The notes under the pieces were generated by a model. That model was not told the DNA's origin. It did no database searches and saw only the letters and a program-made list of their open reading frames with translations. DNA of 64,000 nucleotides. Origin: Coniferiporia sulphurascens. Its lineage: Eukaryota; Basidiomycota; Agaricomycetes; Hymenochaetales; Hymenochaetaceae. The translations under genes were made by a program, and so were the position numbers. Numbering within the stretch: position 1 is the stretch's first letter; the number at the start of each line of letters is the position of its first letter. The DNA lies in assembly GCA_002794785.1 (NCBI GenBank), contig NBBA01000027.1, positions 100,398 to 164,397 on the forward strand. The letters are read 5' to 3'. Of this stretch, positions 21,722 through 33,752 are shown in pieces.

Positions 21722-22076
21722 CTCCAGTCCTGCTGGCTGGAGTCCCCCACCTTTTTATTTTTATTTTTATTTTTTTAATTATTATTCCTGCAGTATTACA
21801 TAATTACAAGCTGCCCCCCCAAAGGGGGGGCCCTAACTACATAACAACAGAGATGCCCGTCATCGCACAGCACACAAAACTGGGCAGGGGCCCTGCTCCC
21901 CAAAGGGTGCCAAAGTGTGGAGGGCCCCTATTAGTACAAGAAAGGTGAAGAGGGAGGAATACATATCACTACGTCGATAACAAGTGGGCGAGGGCAGGCA
22001 AAAGAGGTAGCTTAGAATGGAGAAAGGGGAGGTGAGAGCACCGGCCAAGACATACAGTAAGGAGTCTGAAGGGTGG

Positions 22077-22751
22077 TCACAGATCAGAGAGAAGGGGTGG
22101 AAGCACACCTGAAAGCTCCAAGAGAGCCAGGTCTGAGTCCTGAGTACAGGGTCCGAGCATACGATGCATGTAGTCCTGCAGGAGGTCCAAGTCCATGTCC
22201 TTGTCAGTAGGGTGGCCGTCTAGTTCCATTGCGGCAAAGGCCAGGCAGATGGTACCCATGGTTCTGTCCGAAAGGCGGTTCAAGTGCCCTGTTAGCCTAA
22301 GCCAGTGGCATAGAACTGGAATAAGGTTCTCCTCAGCCCATTCTGAGTGATGGACTGGGAGGGGGGTTTTGGCTGGCCACACACACCAAATCCAGGGTTG
22401 GAATGTGGTGCACCCACCTAGTATGTGGGCAGTCATCTGCGCTGGCCATGGTGGGTGGTTGTGCCATCTGCAGTGGGAGATCAGGCTGTGCCCGTGCCAG
22501 TAGGCTAAGTCGAAGCTTAGCCAGTAGCCCCCATAGGGACTAGCACAGCAGAGGACCTGCGCAACTGCAGAGAGGTGGTGGTGGGGGTGGTCCACAGAGT
22601 GGGTGAGCAATTTCTGCAGGCGATGGGAGGGGATGCTGTGCACTGCCAGGTATTTGTCAGTGGTGGAGGCCAGGGGGCGGGCCAATGATAGTGTCCACCA
22701 TTCAACCAGTGTCTTGGTGGCCACTTCCTTGAGGGCGGAGATGGAGGGCAC
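22077..22751 (-). pseudogene. LINE B ORF2 C-terminal region
   Basis: C-terminal segment with CCASPYGGYWLSFDLAY, GHSLISHCRWHNHPPWP, AHILGGCTTF and MDLDLLQDYMHRMLG, ending LLELSGVLPPL. It lies in a different frame from the RNase H upstream, with an indel around 22740-22760. Confidence 0.88.
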
Positions 22752-23749
22752 AAGTTGTGAGGGGGGAGCTCCATGGTGAGTTTCACTTCATCATCAGCCC
22801 ATTCATTCCCGGGGACATCCGAGTGACCTGGACACCACATGAAGTGGATGGTGATATCTGGATGTGAGTCAAGAAGCATCTCGACCCCTGCCTTCCAAAG
22901 GTGGAGGAGATGGGCACCTGGCATGGTGGCCCAAGTGTGGAAAAGGTTTAGTGCCGTCAGCAAATCGGACAGAAAGAAGAGGTCCAATGCGACAGGCAGG
23001 TGGGTGCAGAGGCGGTGTGCAGCCCAGCCAGGAGTGGTGGTGAGAGAGAATATTTCTGCATCCGTTGCAGTGGCGCAGGTGGGGGAGGCTAGGTGGCGGG
23101 ACCAGAGTCTGGTGAGGCCGTGCATAGCACAGATGGTGGATCCTGAGGCAGTTCCAATGCATGAGCCATCAGTGAAGACCTGGAGGTGGGGGGTGGTGCT
23201 GAGGGCTAGGGCAGCCTTTACGAATTCATCACATGTGTCGCCCATGACTGGGAGGGAGGGGAGGGTGAAGGTGACCCATCTGCCTGTAAAGGCCAGGGGA
23301 TCCATCCATGGGGGATGCGTGTATGCAGGGACAGGTTGTACTTGAGGTACTCGAACCTGCAGAGAAAGGGAAAAAGGTCTATTAGTTACATTGCAGAAGC
23401 ATTTGCACCCAATAGAGTGAGGGGTATGCCATAGGTGCAGGGAATGGGATGTTTTTAAATATTTGAAGTAAAAAGAAAGGGGAGGGACTGAGCATAAGAA
23501 ATTAGTAGAGAAGGGGGAGGCACCTTTATAGACACCTAGGATCCACCGGCAGGCCGTGTTTTGCACAGACTGGAGGCGGCTGATCAGTGTTTTCTGGTGG
23601 TGGCTGTGATACCACACTGGAGCACCCCATGCTAGGACAGAGCAGATGCAGCTTGTGTATAGACGCCGGAGGAGAAGGGCTGATACTCTGCGTTCAGTGT
23701 TGCCTAAGATGCAGAGGGCAGCAAGGGTGGAGAGTCCCTTGGAGTGCAT
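22752..23749 (-). pseudogene. LINE B ORF2 thumb and RNase H
   Basis: Thumb-like region, then RNase H with FTDGSCIGTASGS, TATDAEIFSL, LSDLLTALNL and GNEWADDEVK. All four acidic positions are kept. The conserved AT-rich patch (about 23350-23510) lies just before RNase H. Confidence 0.88.
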
Positions 23750-24718
23750 TCACTTGATGTGGGGCTTAAAGGTCAGGCCTGGGTCCCACCAAATCCCAAG
23801 CCACCGGAGTGGGCGGGAGGGTCGGATGAGGGTGTTGGGGTCGATTTGAATCCCAGTGGTGTCCCAGCCATGGTAGCCGACTCTGTGCCAAGGTGGATGA
23901 AAGTGGAGTGCCTCTGTTTTGGCAGCTTCGATGTTGAGACTGATGTTGCTGAAGAGGCTGTCGAGTTGGTGATAAGCATCAGCCAGGTGGCAGCAGTTGG
24001 ATGCTACTGAGGGGCCAATGCATATGAGTAGGTGATCATCAATGTATGCGAGTGCTGTGGTGCCGGCTTGGTGAAAGTGCCAGAGGACCATGCCTGTGAA
24101 AATTGTTGATAGGATGGGTGAGATGGGCAATCCTTGGGGGGTGCTGAGGTCGGGTTTTGGGGCAGTTGGGAGGGTGGTGCCATCGAAGGCAACTGCGACC
24201 TGCCTGTCCATCATGAAGGAGAGACACCAATCTGCCAAGTCAGGCAGGCACTGGAGCTCCAGAAGTTGCCAGTGGAGGAGGCAGGGGTGTACTGAGTTGA
24301 AGAAGCCCTGGATGTCGACCACTAGGACTGAGCATACAAGGCCCTTTGCATGGGCACTCTCTGCTATCTGTAGAAGGTGCTGGGCAGCATTGTAGACTGA
24401 GTGTCCTTGACGCCCCCCATACTGGTTAGGTGGCAGCCAGTCCTGCTTGTTGGTGAGGAACTGGAGTCGGTTAGCTATAATCTTTTCGAGGAGTTTCCCT
24501 AAGGTCTCCTTGAGGGTGATGGGCCGGTATGAGCATGGCGAGAAGGGGTCCTTTTTGTTAGGCTTCTGGAGCATAACCACTTTTTCCACTTGCCAGCACT
24601 TGGGGTGGTGCCCCATGCGCAGACAATCGTTGAAAAGCATTAGGATCTTGTCAGGGTAAGCTTCCACCATCCATTTCAGGGGGCAGTAGCCTATTCCCGA
24701 GAGGCCTGGAGCCAACAA
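23750..24718 (-). pseudogene. LINE B ORF2 reverse transcriptase
   Basis: RT with ITLKETLGKLLEKIIANRLQ, DIQGFFNSVHP, STPQGLPISPILS and an intact YIDD box. The frame differs from the endonuclease because of an indel near the linker C-run (24815-24830). It ends with a stop at 23750 (GLTFKPHIK). Confidence 0.9.
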
Positions 24719-25026
24719 ATTGGAGGTATCGGCCAGTGCTCCTGTGAGCTTGGTGAGGAGAAACGGCAGGGCAGCTGGTTGGGGAGGTGGTGGCAGATTT
24801 CAGTCCATTGGCAGGGGGGGGGCATAAAGAAAGTTTTGCGGAAAAGCTCACCTTTCTCATTGTCCGACTGTGTGAAGGTGCCATCGCTCCGCTTGAGGGA
24901 TGGGATGGGTGTGGGGCGGGTGCCAAGGCCACATTTGGCCCAGGTCCAGATGTTGGAGGCGTCCACTTCGGCAGCCTGGTTGGCATAGAACTGCCACTTG
25001 GCCGTGCACACTCCACATTTGAAGGC

Positions 25027-26073
25027 TCAGCGCACTGTCGCACGTTGGAGGGGGGTGGTGGCTGTCGAAATGGCTGTCAGCAGGTTTTTACACATTGGCA
25101 TCCACCATGGGACCTCCATTTTCAATGGTTTTGAGAGGTGGGTGAAGGGTTTGAGGGCTGCAACCATGGTGGTGACCATGGCTTCGGCCTTGTTGTCCAG
25201 GGTGAGGGTGTCTTGGGCCTGGAGGTCGAAGGCGAGATCAAGTAGAGGGAAGGCAATGTCGGTCCACTCCTCCTTGTTGGCTGGTAGAAGCCAGTGGGTC
25301 TTGAGGACCAGAGGTGGAGGCCGAAACGGAATAGACCAGTGCAGGATTGCATGGTCTGACAGTGGGGAAGGGTCGGAGGTAGCCGAGTCCAAGATGGCAT
25401 TGGGGTTAATGGAGGGGGGGGCCCAGATCATGTCAATGGGGCACCTTAGGCATTTGCTGTTGGGCCGTGAGTCAGAGTCAGGTAGATGGGCAGGCGCTAG
25501 GCTGTGCCCATGGAAAAAGTCGTCAAGGGGTTGTGCCCTTAACTCCTCTGGCCATGAGGTGGAGAGTTCAGACCATGTGGGGTGGCGACAGTTGAAGTCA
25601 CCCGCCATGAGGAGGGTGGTGGCTAGCACTGAGGGGAGCAAGAAAAGGAAAGACTCACCTGGGTACTGTGGGGGGGCCCTGACACAGTCCAGGGGTGTCA
25701 TGCTGTAGTAATTGCACACCCAGACTGTGAGGGAGGATCGGATTTCGACAGTGAGGATGTCAGTGCCGTGAGAGGTGGTACCAAGGACTGACCATGAAGT
25801 TGGAGGGAGGGAGCGTGCCACATAGGTGACTACCTGGAGGCGGGAGTTGGGGGGTAGTACCGGTGTGTAGCCCAGGATATTTGGTATGTTGAACACTGGT
25901 GAGCCAGTGGGGTTGGTGAGGGATGGTTGCAAGCCTATTTGGTACCAGGGTGGTTCCTGAATAAGAATTAGGTGCGGTGGTGAGGGAGAGTCAGTGAGAA
26001 GAGGAATCAGGGAATTTATCGCCACTAGTGAGCAGGTGGCGTTCCACTGCATGATGGAGATGTCTCCAATCAT
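25027..26073 (-). pseudogene. LINE B ORF2 endonuclease
   Basis: Starts at the ATG of the ATGA overlap (26070-26073): MIGDISIMQWNATCSLVAINS. Motifs LILIQEPPW, AGDFNCRHPTWSE and SDHAILHW are present, so the endonuclease looks intact. A TGA at 25027-25029 stands where sister copies have an Arg codon (ARRAFK). Confidence 0.9.
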
Positions 26074-28096
26074 GACTCTTCCATCTGTTCGAGAGTGGGC
26101 TTGTCTCCAAAGGCCTCTAGGATTTGGCAGTATCGCTTCTTCTTGGGGCAGGATGGTAGGGTGGCAGGGTGGTCGCCCTTGCAGTTGGTGCAGAGGCAAG
26201 GGTGGGGGCATGGGTCGGCTTCAGCCACAGCCTTGGTGGCACAGTGGGTGCAGTTCTTGTGGTGGTTGTGGGTAAGGTGATTACCCCGCACTCTGCACAG
26301 CGGGCTTGAGCATGGCACCCCTTGGTCCCATGTCTGAGGCCTTGGCAGTGCTCACATTGGGTGAGGCTGGGGTGAATGGGAGGGACAGAGAGGTGGAGGG
26401 AGGATCCGAAGAGCCATACATGTGGGCACTTGAGGAGGCGCTCTTGGATGGACCCATTGGGGTTGATGAAGGAGAAGGCCACTGGGCACTTGCTCAGGGA
26501 GGGCAGGTGTTCAGGGGTTGCGGTGAAGTGGGGGGTGACAACAAAGTCCAGGAGGCGAAGTGACAGGTTGTTGGTGACTTTGGCCAGGAGTACGGCCTTG
26601 GAGATGGTGTGTTCATTCTGGCCAAAGTGGTAGTCCTTGCAGGGTACCATCAATATTTGTAGGGAGGACCTAGGCTGAATGTGGGAGGGGGTTAGTTGGA
26701 ATACCTCGGGGGCCTCGGCCCCTTTGGTAGTGCACCTGTCATGCATGTGGTGCGAAAAAGCTTCCACATGATGATCAATGATCGTGGCTGTGGAAGGGTT
26801 AGCCGAGTATGGTCGCTGTGCAAATGTGGTCACAAGGTTTCCCTTCACATTGAATGAAGAGGAGAGGACTGTGACTTGGTCTGCAGTGGGGAGGGAGGCA
26901 AAGAAATCACATGCTATTTTTGTGAGGACCATGGCGGGTTTCTGGAGGTGTCCTGAGAGGCCTGTGACCAGTGACAGGACCAGTGTTGGGTCCTTGGTGT
27001 ACATTGTGGGGGGTGGGGGCACCTGCCATGTGCACTTCTTCTTCTTCTTCTTCTGCACCAGGTTGATGACCGCCCCAGCAGCAGGTGCTACTGGGGTGGG
27101 ATTGGTGGATGTTGGGGGGGCTGCTGCTGCGGCCACTTGTGCATAGGAGGTGGGGGCGGCTTGAATTGTCGCCTGGGGGGTGGGCTGTTGCTGTTGCTGC
27201 TGTTGTTGGCAGGGGGCGGGCCTAGAGCTGAGGGAGGACATCTGATGAGAAATGGAAGCTACGTCAGTAGTCAGGCATTTGACCGCATCAGTCAGCGCCT
27301 CCATATCTGGGGTCATGGGGGCGGTGCCAGGGGTCCGGGCGGTAACTGGGGGCCTTTCCTGGGGGCGAGCTGGCTGGAAGGGGTATGGGAGGTCGAAACC
27401 TCCCTCCCTCATGTGTTGGTAGGCCACGATTGTGTCGAACATAGCCTGTGTGGGGTGGAGGTCATCCTTCCTGGCTCTGTGAAGGGCGTCGAGTGCTTTG
27501 AGTGAGATGTAGGCCATCTGCCCGAGGAGTTGCACCACCGCTTGTTTGTGGCTTTCACCAGGAGCGGTATTGGCCACGGCTTCGAAATAGCCGGAGCGCA
27601 GGTCAGTGATGGCATCCAGGAATCCATCCAGTGGGCTGTGGGCCATGCTTGGGTGGGGGCGAGGGGTGTGGGGCGACAGGGCCGTTGCATTCCGCTTTTG
27701 TGAGGCGGCAGGCGATGGTGTCCGGTATGGGGGGTCTGCATCTGGGAGGTAGTCCTCGTCATGGCCAGCGTTGTACTCGTGGGGCTCTACGACATTGGAG
27801 GCGGCAGACGGTGGGTGGCTACTGAATTGGTTGAACATGCTGGCAAAGGCCGCGTTCGAGACTCCAATAGCGGGGGAGGGAGCAAGGCGGAGGGCATCTG
27901 GCGACGATTCCGGGGTGGGGGTCTGGGCGACAGGCTGGGCGTAGGGTATGGGGGTCATTTCGTGTTGAGCGGCAACAAGAGCTTCGGTGGCCAGGTTGGC
28001 GGCCGTCTCGGCGGCCCTTGCAGCGGCTAGGCTGGCCGATGAGGACGAGGGGATGGAGGGTCTTGTCCGATGAAGGGCACCATGGTAATCTGACAT
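26070..28096 (-). pseudogene. LINE B ORF1, near complete, one frameshift
   Basis: ATG at 28096, 59 bp from the element 5' end. Order: MSDYHGALH, Ala-rich helical stretch (SLAAARAAETAANLA, about 20-45), Pro/Ser-rich region, ALDALHRARK helix, Gln run (about 300), Lys run (about 350), ORF1 core and zinc knuckles. A one-base deletion after CAEC in the second knuckle (about 26300) shifts the frame; the true end QMEES is read at 26070-26318. Confidence 0.9.
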
Positions 28097-28155
28097 GGGG
28101 GAGTTTTAGCTGCCCACACTAGTGAGATGATGGTGGTTACTGGTCAAGAAGGATG
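28097..28155 (-). promoter_or_regulatory. LINE B 5' UTR, presumed internal promoter
   Basis: 59 bp from CATCCTTCTTGACCAGTAAC to the ORF1 ATG. It is nearly identical at 61768-61826 and very similar at 52339-52401. The first 30 bases resemble the start of repeat R. Full-length LINEs need a promoter inside their 5' end; this is the only candidate, and its activity is inferred. Confidence 0.6.
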
Positions 28156-28752
28156 GAGCCGCCGCCAACTGGGCGGCTGCCAGCGCCAATGCGGCCACAC
28201 CCGTCCAAGAAACGGCCGCCCCCACCACCCCCAACAGAGAACCCCTCACCGGTTTCCCACCATTGACCTCCTCCCCAGACATCTTAGCACCCTCCCCGGC
28301 CATCGGCGACTCCCAACTGGTGTCAGCCTACAACTTCACCACCCAGGCGCATGCAGAATCTAGGCAAACATCCCGAGCTGGCTCCCCAGCCGCCTCGGTA
28401 GGGTCGATCCACAGCTCCAATGAATTCAGCGAAACGGCCCCAGAAATGGCAGTCGACCCCCATACCCCCCCACAACAGGTGGGAGGTGCAAGCCTCTTTT
28501 TTTTTAATTTTTTTTAAAAATTATTATTCCTGCAGTATTACATAATTACAAGCTGCCCCCCCAAAGGGGGGGCCCTAACTACATAACAGCCGAGGCGCCC
28601 ATCATCACACAACGTATGAAACTAGGCAGGGACCCTGCTCCCTGAGGGGTGCCAAAGTGGGAAGGGTCCCTATTAGTAAAGGAGAAGCCAGGGAGAGGAA
28701 TACATATCGCTACGACACAACCAAGCATGTGAGGGCAGGTAATGGGGGTAAC

Positions 28753-30594
28753 TTAGAATTGGAAAGGGAGGGTGAGAGTGCCAGCCGGGACATATGCAGG
28801 AGAGTCCGAAAGGCAATCACTGAGTAGAGGGAAAGGAGGAAGCATACCTGAAAGCTCCAAGAGAGCTGGGTCCAGGTCCTGGGGTTGGGGTCCAAGCATA
28901 CAACTCATGTATTCCCTAAGGAGGTCCAAGTCCATATCTTCATCAGTAGAGTGCCCCTCTAAATCCATCACAGCAAAGGCCAGGCAGATGGTAGCAGAGG
29001 TGCGGTCGGATAGGCGGTTCAAGTGCCCGGTCAATTTCAGCCAGCGGCGCAGAACCTGGAGACGGTTTTCATCGGCCCACTCGGTGTGGTGGGTCAGAAG
29101 TGGGTCATGGGGGGGCCAGACCTTTCGGATCCATGGCCGGAATGTGTGACACCCGCCCAGGACATGGGCAGTGGATTGGGCTGGCCAGGGGGGGTGGTTG
29201 TGCCACCTGCAATGCGAGATCAGGCTGTGTCTGTGCCGGTAGACTGAGTCGAAGCTCAGCCAGTAGCCCCCATAGGGACCGGCGTGGCAGAGGACCTGGG
29301 CGACTGCCAAGAGCTCCTGGCAGGGATGGTCGACTGACTGGTTGAGTAACTTCCATGGTCTGCGGGAGGGGACGCCATTGACAGCCAAGTACTTGTCGGC
29401 TGTCGAGGCCAGGGGGCAGGCGAGAGAGAGGGACCATTGTTCCATTAGGGTTTTGATGGCGGCCTCCTTCAGGGCGGAGGTAGAGGGGGCGAGGGAGGAT
29501 GGAGGGAGATTTGTCACAAACTTTGCCTCAAGGTCGGCCCATTCATTCCCTGGTATGTCAGAGTGACCCGGACACCATACAAAATGCACAGAAAGTTCCA
29601 GATATGAGTCCAAGAGAGTCTGGACCCCAGCCTTCCATTGATGAAGGAGATGGGCACCTGGGACTGGCGCCCATGTGCAGATAAGGTGGAGTGCCGTCAG
29701 CGAATCTGACAGAAAGAAGATGTCAGATGTGACCGGCAGGAGTTCCCGAAGGTGGTGTGTGGCCCACGTAGGCGTGGATGTGAGGGAGAAAATCTCCATG
29801 TCCGTTGCTGTGGCACATGTAGGGGAGGTGAGTCGGCGAGATTTTAGGCAGGTGAGGCCCATCATGGCGCAGACAGCAGAACCAGACTTTGTCCCCATGC
29901 AGGAGCCATCAGTGAAGACCTGTAGATGGGGGAGGGTGCTCAGGGAGCGTGTGGCTTCCACAAATTGTTGGCGGGTGTCCTTGCTAACCAGAGTGATAGG
30001 AGAGGCAAAAGATACTCGGCCATTCGTGAATGCCAGAGGATCGGTCCACGGGGGATGAGTGTATGCAGGAACCGGTTGCACCCGGGGGACCCGGACCTGC
30101 AGAGAAGTGGAGAAGGGGTGGTTAGCTATGGTTTTATAATAACATTTTCTACCGACAGAGTGCGGGGTGCGCCAAAGGCGCAGAGAGTGAAGGGTCTTTG
30201 CATATTCAAAATAATAAGAGAGAGGGGGAAGGGAACAAAGGAAATTTGTAGAAAAAGGAGAGGCGCCTTTATAGACACCGAGAATCCATCTGCAAGCCGT
30301 GTTTTGCACAGCCTGCAGGCGGCTTACTAAGGTTTTTTGGCACCGCCCATGGTACCAAACCGGCGCCCCCCATGTGAGGACCGAGCGGACGCAGGCGATG
30401 TATAGGCGATGGAGGAGGAGGGCCGAGATGCCGCGTTCGGTGTTGCCGAGGATGCGGAGGGTGGCGAGGGTGGAGAGACCCTTTGAGCGCATTTGCTCTA
30501 CATGGGCCTTGAAGGTGAGGGCGGGGTCCCACCAAATCCCCAGCCAGTGGAGGGGGATAGAGGGTTGGATGAGCATGGTTGGGTCGACCTGCAC
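28753..30594 (-). pseudogene. R2-chimera ORF2: thumb, RNase H, C-terminus
   Basis: 613-codon open frame from LIQPSIPLHWLGIWWDP in the thumb to the ORF2 end. RNase H carries FTDGSCMGTKSGS, TATDMEIFSL, LSDSLTALHL and GNEWADLEAK, all catalytic acids present. The frame continues past the usual ORF2 end (LLELSGMLPPFP) into 3' UTR because the stop is lost. The subfamily resembles the copy at 44678-52401 more than E1-E3. Confidence 0.9.
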
Positions 30595-30640
30595 CCCAGC
30601 TGAGTCCCAGTTGGTGTATGCTGAGGAATGTCACCGGGGG

Positions 30641-31899
30641 CCTGACTAAAGGATGCCCTTGCGGGGCCCAACATATGCGTGCACCTTCCTCAGGATATGG
30701 GGCCCGACAAACCCCTCCCGCTGTCCTTCACGCCGCACAGGCCTAAAGGTGAGATTAGAGCTACCCGATGCGCCAAAGGTGTAGTGTGGGGGTCACGGTG
30801 CCGTAGGCACTACCCCACCACCCCCAGCCGCCTGGACTCACACCCCCCTGTACCTGATTGGTGATGTGAAGCGCCGCTGCATGTCAAGGAATCAACTTAA
30901 GCCCAAATGGGAATTACCCCCATTAGAACCCACGGAGGATTTAGTCCTCTCAAGCCAACAGAGGGAACTATCCCCTGCCACTACGGCCCGCTCAGCGCAC
31001 TGAGTTTCCCATGCCCTGGCACACGCTTCAGAACCCACATCATCAGGTGTTACCCCGACATGCTCCGCGGGGAATACTCGGGGCCCGCATTTAAGGGTTT
31101 TCCCGCTTCTGGATCCACAGCATACCAGAATCTCCATGTCACAGAGGGGTGGACCCCGATGCTTTTTACAGCCGCCAGGGAGTGCCTCTTACTAACCACC
31201 TCAAGGGGGCCCATCCCACCCGAGAGGCCCATGGTGTCCTGTCGCATTTCTGCGTCGGATGGTTATTACCACCACACCATGTGTTATGAGACCCCTATCT
31301 CCTTTTAGCAACTAGTGCTGTCATCAGAGACCCTTTCGGGAATTTGGGGAGCAGTTTTTGATATGACATGCCGGTCATCACAGCCTCAATGCAAGCGCAT
31401 CAATCCCGGAGGATTAGACCCGACTTTCGCCGAACCCGAGGTTTCCCAGTTTTCACTGACCGCTAGTGGGCAGAGGGTTTCCCGACTCCCATGGAAACGT
31501 TGTCGTCGTGTTCCCCCCTGACTGGCGCACTTTGCACCTTGCCCTGCTGACCGGGCCCAAGGGCACGACCAGCAGACCAGTCGAGGCACCACACCCCGAG
31601 AGAGCATGGCAGATGTGAAGAGGAATCATCCTCACCAAGTTATCCCCCCAATGCAACGTTAACGACGGGTTGCATACCCTCTGGCGAGCCCTAGAGCCCC
31701 TTTCATGTCTTCGAAACCGCCATTACAGCGACTGGACGACCAGTGAGCACGCACTCCAGAGGACCGGTGTGCAGTCGGTAGCCTTCTCTCATGTCAACCC
31801 AGTAGTATACCAGACCAGAGCATGGGTTGCTGCGACGAACCCCCAGACGACCCCCAGTGAAAACCAGAGATGGTGGTGGTAAGAGGACAAGACCTGACT
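30641..31899 (-). repeat. Repeat R, copy 2 (R2), near full length
   Basis: About 1.25 kb, read on the minus strand from CTTGTCCTCTTACCACCACC (about 31891) to CCTTTAGTCAGGCC (about 30641), lacking only the first seven bases of R1. No long ORF. Hairpins AATGGG-loop-CCCATT (30905-30925) and GAGGA-TTTAG-TCCTC (30934-30948) align with hairpins of R1 that have different bases but keep pairing. No protein or RNA family is recognised. Confidence 0.8.
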
Positions 31900-32409
31900 G
31901 GAGGTGCAAGCCTCGGGTGGAAACACTCCTCCGCCGCCATGTCGCCTCTCACCCCGAGAGGACCCCCAGCCCAAGTACAGCACAAACCCCACACCTCGGG
32001 GTTCATGTACTCCCTCTCACGCACCCTGGAAGACTTCGACAAGGAAACAGCGGATGCCTCCCCCACCAACATCGACATCAAGGTGGCACAGTTTGTCAGC
32101 GACCTCCTCTGGAACATCCAAATGATGCTGGCCAAAATCGCACAAGAAAGGAAAGACCCCCAACTCATCATCTACCGCAACATGGTCATGGCCTACAACT
32201 TTGCAAGGGAGGGGGCGGAAATCGCCCTCCCAGAACCCTTTGCCCCAGCTTGCCCCCCCCAAAGGGCCCTGGCCACCACTGGGACCCCCGGCACCGCTCC
32301 TGTGACCCCAGAAATGAGGGCACTGACTGATGCAGTCAAGTGCCTGACTATTGACGTGGCTTCTATTTCACGTCAGATGGCTTCCATCAGCTCTAGGCCC
32401 ACCCCTTGA
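31900..32409 (+). pseudogene. LINE ORF1 fragment right of the R2 chimera
   Basis: Encodes GGASLGWKHSSAAMSPL, FMYSLSRTLEDFDKET and FVSDLLWNIQMML, up to SISSRPTP and a TGA at 32407-32409, where sister copies have CGA before the Gln run. The ATG at 31870 lies in R2 and is not native. The rest of ORF1 continues to 32647 with Gln- and Ala-rich stretches. Confidence 0.88.
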
Positions 32410-32647
32410 CAACAGCAACAACAACAACAGCAACCCGCCCCCCAGGGCACCATCACGGCACCGCCCATCTCCTATGTGCAAGTGGCTGCAGCAGCGGCCC
32501 CCCCCAACAACCGCCAACCTGACTCCAGTGGCCCTGGCTACCGGAACGGTCATCAACCCAGCGCAGAAGAAGAAGAAGTGCCAGCGGAAGGTGCCCCCTC
32601 CACCCACGATGTACACCAAGGACCCAACCTTGGTCCTCACCCCAACC

Positions 32648-33752
32648 TTTTTTTTAATTATTTTATTTTATTTTATTATTCCTGCAGTATTACATAATTA
32701 CAAGCTGCCCCCCTGAAGGGGGGGCCCTAACTACATAACAACAGAGGTGCCCGTCATTGCACATCGCACAAAACTGGGCAGGGGCTCTGCTCCCCGAGGG
32801 GTGCCAAAGTGTGAAGAGCCCCTATTTAGTAAGAGAAATCGTGAGAAGGAGGGATACATATCACTATGAACAAACCAGGCCAGTCAGGGCAGGTTAAAGT
32901 AAGAAGCTTAGAAATGGAAAGGGAGGGCGAGAGTGCCAGCCGAGACGTATTCAAGGGAATTCAAAAGGCAGTTGCTATTCAAGAGGAAAGGGGGGAAGCA
33001 TACCTGAGAGCTCCAAAAGGGCTGGGTCCAAGTCCCGAGTTCGAGGTCCAAGCATACGACACATGTAATCACATAGGAGGTCCAAGTCCATATCCTCATC
33101 TGTTGGGTGGCCGTCGAGGTCCATTGTGGCAAAAGACAGCCAGATGGCACCTGCAGCACAGTCAGAGAGGTGGTTAAGTTGCCCTGTCAGCTTTAGCCAG
33201 CGGCACAATACTGGGAGGCGGTTTTCGTCAGCCCACTCTGAGTGGTGGACTGGGAGAGGGTCCTGAGGTGGCCACATGCATTGTATCCATGGGTGGAAGG
33301 TACTGCAGCCGCCGAGGATGTGGGCAGTCGACTGTGCGGGCCAGGGGGGGTGGTTGTGCCACCTGCAATGCGAGATCAGGCCATGCCTGCGACGGTAGGC
33401 TGAGTTGAAGCTCAGCCAGTAACCCCTGTAGGGACCGGCATGGCAGAGGACCTGAGCAACTGCAGATAGCTCACTGCATGGGTGGTTGACCGAATGCATG
33501 AGCAGCTTTCGAGGTCGGCATGAGGGGAGGCCATGTACTGCCAAGTACTTGTTGGTGGTTGAGGTGAGGGGGTGGGCTAGCAAGAATGTCCATCACTCCA
33601 TGAGGGTGCGGATGGCGACCTCTTTTAGTGCGGAGGTGGAAGGCTTGAGGTCAGATGGGGGGAGCTCTGTCGCCAGTTTCGCTTCCATGTCAGCCCATTC
33701 ATTCCCGGGGATGTCCGAGTGACCAGGGCACCATATGAAGTGAACAGTGATC
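32648..33752 (-). mobile_element. LINE E8, 3' part
   Basis: T-rich/(TTTTA)n tail, hairpin (about 32707-32729), 3' UTR and ORF2 C-terminus (open 32975-33583: CHAGPYRGYWLSFNS, GLISHCRWHNHPPWP, ending LLELSGMLPPFPLE). It runs into RNase H (WADMEAK) and is cut at 33752 by the tail of E9. Confidence 0.9.

Larger units (their letters stand above)
19173..21751 (+). mobile_element. LINE downstream of R4 (R4-LINE), split by E7
   Basis: Plus-strand LINE joined in the same orientation to the R4 repeat. It enters in the endonuclease-RT linker and runs through RT and RNase H until it is cut by the tail of the full-length minus LINE at 21752. E7 interrupts it at 19846-20422. The R4 junction lies in a C-rich run, so its exact base is uncertain. 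Confidence 0.85.
21752..28155 (-). mobile_element. Full-length LINE B (6.4 kb)
   Basis: Complete minus-strand LINE: 59-bp 5' UTR, ORF1 (subfamily ending QMEES), ORF2 and 3' UTR with hairpin (about 21813-21832) and tail. Its 5' end CATCCTTCTTGACCAGTAAC is identical to that of the full-length copy at 61826. The flanks do not match: left is RNase H of a plus LINE, right is ORF1 of another plus LINE. No TSD is visible, so recombination or target deletion is likely. Confidence 0.93.
28497..31899 (-). mobile_element. R2-LINE chimeric insertion
   Basis: A single 3.4-kb insertion: LINE tail, hairpin (about 28555-28574), 3' UTR and the 3' half of ORF2 (28497 to about 30640), then repeat R2 (about 30641-31899) in the same orientation. 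The whole unit is bounded by one 15-bp TSD (ggaggtgcaagcctc, 28482-28496 and 31900-31914). So LINE and R entered together, most simply as a template-switched retrotransposition product. The 8 bases 31892-31899 match neither R nor the target. Confidence 0.9.
28156..32647 (+). mobile_element. Plus-strand LINE ORF1 region hosting the R2 chimera
   Basis: LINE ORF1 in two pieces, 28156-28496 and 31900-32647, split by a chimeric insertion with a 15-bp TSD (ggaggtgcaagcctc). The first piece encodes the N-terminal region (AIGDSQLVSAYNF, MAVDPHTPPQQVGGAS). The second runs to TKDPTLVLTP, where the tail of E8 begins. The left end abuts LINE B and the start of ORF1 is missing. Confidence 0.88.

Noticed and set aside
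30641..31899. R as rRNA or a group I intron
   Set aside because: No rRNA signature or group I core elements were recognised by eye; a database search would be needed to settle it.
31870..31899. ATG at 31870 as the start of an ORF1 protein
   Set aside because: These codons come from the R2 head and the 8 unmatched junction bases; LINE ORF1 sequence starts only at 31900.
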